Source: JAPLXD01 sp041662765
GTDB lineage: Bacteria > Patescibacteriota > Minisyncoccia > Moranbacterales > UBA11712
Length of the DNA stretch: 20,817 bases
Assembly (NCBI GenBank): GCA_041662765.1
Contig: JBAZRT010000009.1
Coordinates: 1 to 20,817 of the forward strand
Direction of reading: 5' to 3'
Each line of letters starts with the position of its first letter. Position 1 is the stretch's first letter. Made by a program: the position numbers and the translations under genes. Below are positions 1 through 6,807 of this stretch, piece by piece. Under the pieces are notes generated by a model. The model had not been told where the DNA came from and ran no database searches. It saw nothing but the letters and a program-made list of their open reading frames with translations.

Positions 1-897
1 TTGTTTTTAAAAACAAAAAACAAGATCCCTCAAAAATCCTGGCAAGGGAGGCGTACGGGGGAATATGCGAGCGTTCCGAAAAAGGAAAAAAAACGGGAAA
101 GAAAATTTTCGCGCGTTTTGTTTTGGCTTCTTTTGCTTGGTTTCCTTGGAATTTGCGGCTATATTCTTCTCTTTTCTCCATATCTTGATGTTGATGCGAT
201 ATCCGTTGAAGGCAATCAGGATATTTCCAATCGGGAAATTGAGGATCGGGTCATGGAATCGATCGAAGGAAAATATTTCAATTTTTTCCCTAAAAAGAAT
301 TTCTTTTTTGTGAATGAAAAGAACATCAACGCCGCCCTCAAGAACAATTTCGATCAGTTGGAAGTCGCGTCCATTGAAAAAAGGTTTCCCGGAACAATTT
401 CCATTCGAGTCACCGAACGAAAACCGGAGTTGGTTTGGTGCAGCGGGGGGGTTTGCTATTTTGTCGACAAAGATGGATTGGCGTATGGGGGAGCAACCGG
501 AACGGACGAGGAATTGCGGGAAACGGGTTTTCTGACGATTATTGATGACAGCGCGGTTCCGGTTGATTTGGGGAAAACAAAAATAAATCCGGATTACATC
601 GGATTTATTGAGGCAGCCAATGGCATGCTTCGAAACGACTTGAAACTGGATCTGGCCGAAAGTTTTCACACAGCCGGAATGGCTTCGGGAGAAATAAGCG
701 TGAAAAATGGAGAAGGATGGACGGTCAAGCTCGGATCGGAATTTTCAATCGAAGATGCGAAAAAGGTCATCCAAACTCTTTTCGAAAAAGAATTGAACGA
801 AGAAGTGAGGAAAAATCTGGATTATTTAGACTTGAGGATCAAGAACAAGATATACTACAAAATTAAGCAAGCTGAAGAAAACAATTCGGCCGAGTGA
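1..897 (+). CDS. ftsQ: Cell division protein FtsQ/DivIB (start may lie upstream)
   Basis: FtsQ/DivIB is a bitopic divisome protein that links FtsL/FtsB to septal peptidoglycan synthesis. The 298-residue reading has a basic cytoplasmic tail (about 1-37), one membrane helix (about 38-58), a POTRA-like region starting at VDAISVEGNQDIS (about 64-140) and a following beta domain with the family-typical RVTERKPELVW stretch. There is a Cys pair (C147, C152) in the extracytoplasmic part, in WCSGGVCYFVD, which could form a disulfide. The tail after about residue 280 is short and charged. The first codon is TTG at base 1, so the true start may be outside the window; the N-terminal tail already looks complete for the family. 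It would normally sit in a mur/fts cluster to the left. The gene on the right is convergent with only 16 bp between the stops and no visible terminator. The family call rests on overall architecture. Confidence 0.85.
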   Translation: MFLKTKNKIPQKSWQGRRTGEYASVPKKEKKRERKFSRVLFWLLLLGFLGICGYILLFSPYLDVDAISVEGNQDISNREIEDRVMESIEGKYFNFFPKKNFFFVNEKNINAALKNNFDQLEVASIEKRFPGTISIRVTERKPELVWCSGGVCYFVDKDGLAYGGATGTDEELRETGFLTIIDDSAVPVDLGKTKINPDYIGFIEAANGMLRNDLKLDLAESFHTAGMASGEISVKNGEGWTVKLGSEFSIEDAKKVIQTLFEKELNEEVRKNLDYLDLRIKNKIYYKIKQAEENNSAE

Positions 898-913
898 TGG
901 CTTTGCTATTTGC

Positions 914-2803
914 TTAGTCGACCTTATAAATCAAAATTGATCCGCCGATTTGGGCTGTTGGCGTCCGTTCGCGCAGCCATTCATAATCGGGTATTCCTTC
1001 GGTGATCTTGTAATAGAGCGAGTTTTGCAGGAATGTTGCCGAGATTGCATACCAACCCGGTTCTTGTCCCAAGTCAGAGTGCCACATGACGGCCTTGTCT
1101 CCAAGATAATGCGCAACATCTCCGCCGCCGAAATAATCGACGCGGATTTTGTCAATTGGCTTGATTGGAGCAGGAGAATAATTTGTTATTTCATAGCATT
1201 TCTGGGGACATCCAACATGTTCGCTCGGATCACACTTTATTTGTGTACATTGATTATAATCATCAATCCATGTTTTTAATCTTTTGAGATCCTGACCCCA
1301 GTCCACGTTCGAATCTGTCACGTATTTATAGCCGTTTTTTGATCCACCAACGGTCTGATTGAAATAGGCGAGATAGTTCGGATAAGCAAAGGCAGTTTCA
1401 GCGGCCAGCCAGATAATCAGGAGCCAGATAATCGACCAGAAATATTTTCGGTAGTTTTTTGCTATTCTGTTCCCGAAAACAGTCACCTCCTTGGCGACTA
1501 AAATATATATAAACGGCAAGATCGGGAAAAGATGGCGAAAGCCTATATTCAAGTTTCCAGTGATGCTCACATAGGCATATAGTGCAATGAAAGAAAGCAT
1601 TGAAAATTCAGTGATGCGATTGCTCAGATAATTTTTGATATTGGCCCAGATTTTTTTGGGAAATTCTGGCAAATTATTTTTGAGCATCATGACCAGTCCA
1701 ATGGTAATTGAGAAAATAAGGAGAATCAGCATTGACAGAGATTCTTTTATGAGGAATACAAGCGGAAAATATTCTCGAAAGCTCTGATTGGTCACTTGGC
1801 CGAAAAAATAGGTTGTGTTTCCGCCCGCAACGCGCCCGAAAACCATGAAGAACCCGATGAGATACTGGGAATAGGGTCGGAGGATGGCATTATTGGCCAT
1901 TTTGTGAAGATACGGCGATACTAGTTGTTTCGTATTGCCGCCAAGCTGTGTGTCGATCAGCTGGTGGATTTTTTCCGTCGGCATTTTGAAAATATTGAGT
2001 TCATAAACAAGACCGATCAATAGTCCATGGATGGCCAGGATGACTATGAAGGTTGCGATATATAAATACAGCTTTTGCAGCCGAAATCTCTTTATTTTTC
2101 CTGATCCCAAGAAAGAAAATTCAAGCTTTTCCTTTCTAAAGAGAGCGTAGAGGATCAATGCTAATCCGAAAATAGGAAAAAGCAAAATCGCTGAAAATTT
2201 GGCAAGCGCGACTAGTCCCAAAAATATCCCGGCAAGAATGACCGTTTTCCAATTGGGTTTTTTGAGATATTTCGTGAAAAAGTAAAAAGCAAAAACACAA
2301 AAAGCGGCGATGCCAAGGTCGGTCGTCACGTAGTGATTGTGCCCCAGGATATTTGGATCCAGCGCATAAAGGGCAAGCGCGAGAAGTCCGGCCTTGGTCC
2401 CGAACAGCTCTTTCGCCCATTTGAAAATCACAAAACCAAGAGCAAGTGCGATGAGGATTATCGGAAAACGGGACCAAAAAACAATCGCTTCAGTGTCATT
2501 TCCCGGAAAATACAAGAATCTCGAACCGGCTTCCCATTGCCCGTTGGCATCGGTCGTCCAGAATTTTTCGTCTGTCGGAAAAGTCACTTTCAAAAATTGC
2601 AGTGGGATTCCGGCAAGATCTTTGAGAAGAGGAGGATGTTCCGGATTGAGGCGGTAATCATGGTATTTGACATATGAGTATCCGGACGGAATATGAGCCA
2701 CTTCGTCCATAATAGTCGCATCACCGAGAGAGACACTTATAGAAAGAGCAAGTACAACTGCCAGAATTCCGGCGACGATGTAATGCTGGTATTTTTCTAG
2801 CAT
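914..2803 (-). CDS. Membrane glycosyltransferase, GT-C fold (GT39/PMT/ArnT-like)
   Basis: This is an integral membrane protein with roughly 10-12 hydrophobic segments, typical of polyprenyl-phosphate-sugar-dependent glycosyltransferases that act outside the membrane. The MDEVAH motif (D33, E34) lies in the first external loop after TM1, where GT-C enzymes place the catalytic acid. It is followed by NPEHPPLLKDLAG and later by DPNILGHNHYVTTDLG, both characteristic of the GT39-like group. After the last TM helix there is an extracytoplasmic region with DSNVDWGQDLKRL and four closely spaced cysteines (CTQIKC...GCPQKC). I take the ATG at 2803 (629 aa). An in-frame TTG at 2824 would add seven residues (MKNKQKN); neither has a clear Shine-Dalgarno sequence. 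It is convergent with ftsQ and divergent from the 972-aa gene. The sugar donor and acceptor (protein or lipid) cannot be told from sequence. Confidence 0.8.
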   Translation of the reverse strand: MLEKYQHYIVAGILAVVLALSISVSLGDATIMDEVAHIPSGYSYVKYHDYRLNPEHPPLLKDLAGIPLQFLKVTFPTDEKFWTTDANGQWEAGSRFLYFPGNDTEAIVFWSRFPIILIALALGFVIFKWAKELFGTKAGLLALALYALDPNILGHNHYVTTDLGIAAFCVFAFYFFTKYLKKPNWKTVILAGIFLGLVALAKFSAILLFPIFGLALILYALFRKEKLEFSFLGSGKIKRFRLQKLYLYIATFIVILAIHGLLIGLVYELNIFKMPTEKIHQLIDTQLGGNTKQLVSPYLHKMANNAILRPYSQYLIGFFMVFGRVAGGNTTYFFGQVTNQSFREYFPLVFLIKESLSMLILLIFSITIGLVMMLKNNLPEFPKKIWANIKNYLSNRITEFSMLSFIALYAYVSITGNLNIGFRHLFPILPFIYILVAKEVTVFGNRIAKNYRKYFWSIIWLLIIWLAAETAFAYPNYLAYFNQTVGGSKNGYKYVTDSNVDWGQDLKRLKTWIDDYNQCTQIKCDPSEHVGCPQKCYEITNYSPAPIKPIDKIRVDYFGGGDVAHYLGDKAVMWHSDLGQEPGWYAISATFLQNSLYYKITEGIPDYEWLRERTPTAQIGGSILIYKVD

Positions 2804-2838
2804 ATTTTTTTGTTTATTTTTCAATTATTTATGTTCAC

Positions 2839-2844
2839 ATTATA
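2839..2844 (-). promoter_or_regulatory. Possible -10 element for the glycosyltransferase gene
   Basis: ATTATA on the plus strand reads TATAAT on the minus strand, about 36 bp upstream of the ATG at 2803. No convincing -35 is found at 16-18 bp (TGGATA at 17 bp is poor). The call is based on the hexamer and its position only. Confidence 0.3.
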
Positions 2845-2860
2845 CAACAATCAGCAAAAG

Positions 2861-2869
2861 TTATCCACA
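2861..2869 (+). other. Perfect DnaA-box match in the divergent intergenic region
   Basis: TTATCCACA matches the strong E. coli-type DnaA box exactly. It lies between the divergent glycosyltransferase and 972-aa genes. Only one perfect box is present here, so it is not an origin by itself. It could be a DnaA-regulated promoter site or chance. Confidence 0.25.
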
Positions 2870-2902
2870 CGGCAAATTGGTATTCTGCGAAGTTTGTTTT
2901 TG

Positions 2903-2911
2903 TGGTATAAT
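2903..2911 (+). promoter_or_regulatory. Extended -10 promoter (TGGTATAAT) for the 972-aa gene cluster
   Basis: TGG followed by a consensus TATAAT (2906-2911) is a perfect extended -10. There is no good -35 at 17 bp, which an extended -10 can tolerate. The predicted start of transcription is near 2918, giving a leader of about 70 nt before the ATG at 2990 that contains the hairpin at 2938-2966. Confidence 0.6.
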
Positions 2912-2937
2912 TTGAACAAAGAAAAAGAAAATTCGGG

Positions 2938-2966
2938 AAGCTGAAGCGCGTTCAAGGCGTCAGCTT
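2938..2966 (+). promoter_or_regulatory. 5'-leader hairpin upstream of the 972-aa gene
   Basis: AAGCTGA (2938-2944) pairs perfectly with TCAGCTT (2960-2966). Inside it CGC (2947-2949) pairs with GCG (2957-2959) around the loop GTTCAAG, with two unpaired bases on the left side. The right arm runs into TTTGTTTG, so it resembles a weak terminator or attenuator between promoter and start codon. It also covers the alternative TTG start at 2966, which favours the ATG at 2990. Confidence 0.4.
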
Positions 2967-2989
2967 TGTTTGAGTTAAAAAAAATTCAA

Positions 2990-5908
2990 ATGAAAATTCC
3001 TCAAAAGATCAAGGGGATAGAAAAAGGAACAAATGAAATCCAGCGGAAGGGAACCGGGCCTGGAAACGATCCGGTTTTGCCGGCGGCTTTTGCGCAACCG
3101 AGAAATGTGGTTGGAGCGGGTGATTTGCATGCCGAACCGATGGCTGCGGGAGCAAAAGGCCCGAATTCGCCGGACGAAGAATTGAATCGGATAAAGGCGG
3201 AAAAATTGGCCGATATGGAGAAAAAAATAGGCGAGAAATTCAGCGGACCGGAAAAAGAATTTGTTGATTCGGCGATCGAAAATTATCTCAAGAGGTTTTT
3301 GTTTGCAAAAACAAAAACAGAGGAAGCGGGAAAGCCGGCAGATGATCAATGGATATTCAAATTTCGCCAAAAATATATAAAAGACAGAGTAAGATTGGGA
3401 TCAGAAAAGAAAAGAGGGGGATCGAACGGGCTGCTGGATCCCGAAAAAGCGAAACTTTTCAAAGAATATATTGAACTCAAATTGCCGGAAGGAATTCCTC
3501 CCGAAAAACCGGAGGTTGATGAAGGCGCCGCCGTTGATTTGCCGGAGGAACAGGAAATGGCGATCCCTGAAAAAACTACGGAAGAGTTGAGGGCGGATTT
3601 GGATGCAAGTGCGGAAGAATATGCCACGATCAGGGGAAATGCCAGGGGCAGCAGGGGATATCTGGCAAAACTTCTCGGACTTTCCAAAAAAGGATTTTCC
3701 GAAAATATTGAAGAAATTGAAGAAGTGAAAGAAGCGAGGTCGAAATATCTGCAAGCCAAGAGCGCTCATCTAAAAGCTTGGACGGAATCAACATTCAAGG
3801 AATACCGGGATATTTTGGAAAGCAAAAAAGGAACAGCTTCTGAAGAAGAATTGAGGCAAATAAAGGAATCTCTCGCGGCAAAATTGGAAGTTATGACCAA
3901 TCATCACAACGCGATCGAGGATTTGAGTTTACAGGACAAGTTTATTGATAAAACAGTTGAATATTATAAGGCAAAGGGCGGAGTGATGGGAAAGGTTTTT
4001 GGTACATATATTGATTTGTATCAAAATGTTTATTTGAAAAAAGTTCCGCCAAAGGTGAGAGCGGCAATAAGCATCGCGATGATGGGTGGTGCGGTTGCGG
4101 GCGTGGCGGGAGCGTTTGGAGTTGCCGGCGGGTTTGCGGGGGCAGCCGCTTTGGTCAGCCGTCCCGTTCGATTTGCGCTAGCTCCTCTTTTTCCGGCGAT
4201 GACATATACGGGAATGGGGAAAATGATGGAAAAAGGCCAGAAATGGTTGCGGGCGAAAAAAGCGGAAAAGAAAACGGATATCGCGGGCGGAGTTATCGAA
4301 AAAATGAGATCGGGAGAAGTTTCCGTCGAAGATACGCTGAAAAATCTGACAGAATTGCTTGAAAAGCAAAATGGGGAATACGGAGATGAACTTGTGAAAA
4401 GAGGATGGACGGAAGACAGATGCGAACAAGCAAGAAATATCCTCACAATGTTCGTGGGCGCAAGAGCGGCGATGGTGCTGATGTCCGGAACAGAAGCTAT
4501 ATCGTCGTTCTTCGAAGGAAAAGGAAATGTGGCGGGAGTCGCTGGTTCTGCGCCAAAAGGAACGCTTTATACCAAAGGGCCGAATGGAAGAATAAGAATC
4601 ACTCCGCAAGGCATGGAGGCTATCGAGCATTCCGATGCAAAACCCGCTCAATTGTCGCCGCAAGAGCAAGGACATCTTCAAGAATTGGCTGCTTCGGGAT
4701 CACAAGTTAAAACTGGTGGATTTGTTCAAGAAGCAATGAATCGTCCGGCGGCGGGAGCGGATTACAAACCTTCGGAAGATATTTTGTATGAGCATGATGC
4801 TCAGGGAAAAATAACCGGACTTTCTTCTTATGGGGAAGAGCATTTTAAGGAGTTCAATATCGAGCCGCACGAATCTGCGCCGGGAAGCTATGATCAATTT
4901 AAAAAACCTTCCGTCCTCTCTGAACACGAAATAAAAACAAGCGACATGCGCGCGCCAGACGCGGAGTCACAAGTAGCAGCGTTGGGAAATCGGGAATTGG
5001 GGCTTAGTAAAATCCAGCGCGGAGGCGGAATCGAAAGATCGGCTCAAAACATAATCAGAGCGAATCCGAAAGCATTCCATCTGAATCCAGATGACCCAAA
5101 ACTGAATACAAAAATCGGCCAGAAAGCGCACGAACTGGCGGAAGGACTTGCGAAAAAATTGGGTTTTGAGGGCAAAAAAGGCTTTCAAAAATTCAACGAA
5201 ATAGTGAGCCATCACGTACAATCGGGTGATGAGATCAGAGTATGCCAGGATTCAGCGACTGGAAAAATGAATTTGACATATAATGGCCGGGCATTTGGTA
5301 ATGGCGTATTTACGGGTGATATTCACCATGGCGTCTCAGACGTTTCACACGGCAGTGCGGCCCAAGAAGTTGTTTCAAGCAAGCCGAAAATAGCGGTTGA
5401 GAATACGAGGCCAAAAACGGGTGTGGCACAGCATCATTCTTCAAGAGGTGCAGGGAAAAAACCGGACTGGCTGAAACCATATGACCAAGAAATAGCGCGC
5501 TCGAAAAAGAATTTCGATTTCTATAATGTCGAGTCCCAAAAAGCCCACGATGCTCTTCGCGCCTCTCAAGAGATGTCCCTTAAGGATTCGGCCAAGTTGA
5601 GCCGGATCACTGATTTGATCCACAATCGCGGCTCCTTTGCAAGAATTTTCGGCGTGGAGCATATGGATTGGGACAAACCAGCCAGCGATTTTATATCCGG
5701 CCATAAAGGGGTTGTTTCGCAGCTTCCGGAGAACCAAACTTGGGAAGATCTTCAAAAAATAAAATTTCGGGATGCAATGGCGAAGGAGTTGGAAAGAAGG
5801 CTGGGCCCAGCCAAGGGGGTTACGCTTCAAAATTGGCTTGCCCGCATCTCGAACGAACAATTCCGAATAATAGAAAAATCAGTTCGTGCGCGTATCAATT
5901 ATCGATAA
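2990..5908 (+). CDS. Large unassigned protein with a Gly/Ala-rich membrane segment (972 aa)
   Basis: I do not recognise the family. The reading has a polar, probably disordered N-terminus (about 1-60), a charged helical part (about 60-340), and a strongly Gly/Ala-rich hydrophobic stretch (about 356-400) that could form a membrane hairpin. A second hydrophobic segment lies near 480-505 (FVGARAAMVLMSGTEAIS). The long C-terminal half is polar, with a region around NIIRANPKAFHL and SGDEIRV that faintly recalls LysM-like or peptidoglycan-associated domains; this is a weak impression only. No signal peptide or catalytic motif was seen. An in-frame TTG at 2966 would give 980 aa but lies in the leader hairpin. 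It is the first gene of a same-strand run ending with a VirD4/HerA-type ATPase (18, 34 and 49 bp gaps), so an envelope-associated partner role is an inference from neighbourhood. Confidence 0.7.
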   Translation: MKIPQKIKGIEKGTNEIQRKGTGPGNDPVLPAAFAQPRNVVGAGDLHAEPMAAGAKGPNSPDEELNRIKAEKLADMEKKIGEKFSGPEKEFVDSAIENYLKRFLFAKTKTEEAGKPADDQWIFKFRQKYIKDRVRLGSEKKRGGSNGLLDPEKAKLFKEYIELKLPEGIPPEKPEVDEGAAVDLPEEQEMAIPEKTTEELRADLDASAEEYATIRGNARGSRGYLAKLLGLSKKGFSENIEEIEEVKEARSKYLQAKSAHLKAWTESTFKEYRDILESKKGTASEEELRQIKESLAAKLEVMTNHHNAIEDLSLQDKFIDKTVEYYKAKGGVMGKVFGTYIDLYQNVYLKKVPPKVRAAISIAMMGGAVAGVAGAFGVAGGFAGAAALVSRPVRFALAPLFPAMTYTGMGKMMEKGQKWLRAKKAEKKTDIAGGVIEKMRSGEVSVEDTLKNLTELLEKQNGEYGDELVKRGWTEDRCEQARNILTMFVGARAAMVLMSGTEAISSFFEGKGNVAGVAGSAPKGTLYTKGPNGRIRITPQGMEAIEHSDAKPAQLSPQEQGHLQELAASGSQVKTGGFVQEAMNRPAAGADYKPSEDILYEHDAQGKITGLSSYGEEHFKEFNIEPHESAPGSYDQFKKPSVLSEHEIKTSDMRAPDAESQVAALGNRELGLSKIQRGGGIERSAQNIIRANPKAFHLNPDDPKLNTKIGQKAHELAEGLAKKLGFEGKKGFQKFNEIVSHHVQSGDEIRVCQDSATGKMNLTYNGRAFGNGVFTGDIHHGVSDVSHGSAAQEVVSSKPKIAVENTRPKTGVAQHHSSRGAGKKPDWLKPYDQEIARSKKNFDFYNVESQKAHDALRASQEMSLKDSAKLSRITDLIHNRGSFARIFGVEHMDWDKPASDFISGHKGVVSQLPENQTWEDLQKIKFRDAMAKELERRLGPAKGVTLQNWLARISNEQFRIIEKSVRARINYR

Positions 5909-5926
5909 ACTTTAAACTCAAATAAA

Positions 5927-6229
5927 ATGACTCAAGACACGATTCTCCGAAGTTATATTATTGAAGAATTGGGGCTCCAAAATCTTCCGGAAGACAAGAA
6001 GGAAGAGGTCTTTGCCAAAATGGGAGATGTGCTGTTCAAGCGAATTTTGCTGGAAACACTGGAGATCTTGAGTGAAGAAGATCAAAAAAAATTCGGCGAA
6101 ATGGTTGATACAAAAAAAAGCGGGGAAGAAGTTGAAAAATTCCTGATGTCAAAGATTGAAAATTATGAAGAATTTGTGAAGAAAGTCACAGACGACTTCA
6201 AAAAAGAACTGATAGCGGACTTGAAATAG
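5927..6229 (+). CDS. Small acidic helical protein (100 aa), unassigned
   Basis: The protein is almost entirely charged and amphipathic (LPEDKKEEVFAKMGDVLFKR, then LEILSEEDQKKFGEMVD), predicted all-helical, with no signal peptide, TM segment or cysteine. It recalls small DUF-type proteins common in Parcubacteria (DUF5663-like is my best guess, low confidence). The ATG at 5927 is preceded by AAATAAA and not by a Shine-Dalgarno sequence. It follows the 972-aa gene by 18 bp and precedes the 164-aa gene, so it is probably co-transcribed with the ATPase cluster. A small adaptor or chaperone role would fit the context but is not shown by the sequence. Confidence 0.65.
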   Translation: MTQDTILRSYIIEELGLQNLPEDKKEEVFAKMGDVLFKRILLETLEILSEEDQKKFGEMVDTKKSGEEVEKFLMSKIENYEEFVKKVTDDFKKELIADLK

Positions 6230-6263
6230 CGAGAAAGAGAAATTGGAAATTAAATAAAATATT

Positions 6264-6758
6264 ATGGCGCAATCAAACTATCAAGAACCGATCGAGCAAA
6301 AGGATCTGGATCTTGCGAAAAAGATCAAAGAGATGAATATCGATAGCGAAAAAATTGTTCCTGAGGATGCTGGGAGAAAGGAAATTATTCCTACTCCGGA
6401 AATATCAGGAGAAGTCCAGAGCGAAACGAACACGGAATCGCCGGAAGAAAAAATTTCGGAAAAAATTGAGACAGCAAGACAAACCATCAGCACGCAGCAA
6501 ACGCAGCCAGCTTTGAATGTTGTAAATGACGCAAAGTCTGTATCCGGAATTCAGGAATTCGAGAAAAAAGTGGAAAAATTGGTTGAAATTGCCGTCCAAA
6601 AAGGGCCTGAACACGCGATTCGGGTGGCTCAGCATATGGATAAAGAAAAAGATCCCGCGCAGGCGGACAATTATACTCTCGACGAAATTCATGATCGCTT
6701 GATGGAGGAGGGACTTCGGGCGCAGCTCTTGCAGAAGGGTCTTTTGAAGGAATTGTAA
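6264..6758 (+). CDS. Acidic, partly disordered protein (164 aa), unassigned
   Basis: The first ~95 residues are rich in E, S, T and Q (for example SGEVQSETNTESPEEKISEK), low in complexity and probably disordered. The last ~70 residues look like a compact helical domain (EFEKKVEKLVEIAVQKGPEH, then LDEIHDRLMEEGLRAQLLQK). No TM segment, signal or catalytic motif is visible. The start ATG is preceded by an A/T-rich leader without a Shine-Dalgarno sequence. Its place directly before the VirD4/HerA-type ATPase (49 bp gap to the ATG) and after the 100-aa protein suggests a common transcript. I do not recognise the family. Confidence 0.65.
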   Translation: MAQSNYQEPIEQKDLDLAKKIKEMNIDSEKIVPEDAGRKEIIPTPEISGEVQSETNTESPEEKISEKIETARQTISTQQTQPALNVVNDAKSVSGIQEFEKKVEKLVEIAVQKGPEHAIRVAQHMDKEKDPAQADNYTLDEIHDRLMEEGLRAQLLQKGLLKEL

Positions 6759-6807
6759 AGGTCCCTTTTCGATATTTTTCGAAAATAAAAATAAAAAAGT
6801 TTTGTCG

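Noticed and set aside
6773..6787. TATTTT-TCG-AAAATA hairpin before the ATPase start
   Set aside because: Only six A/T pairs with a three-base loop in A/T-rich DNA; expected by chance.
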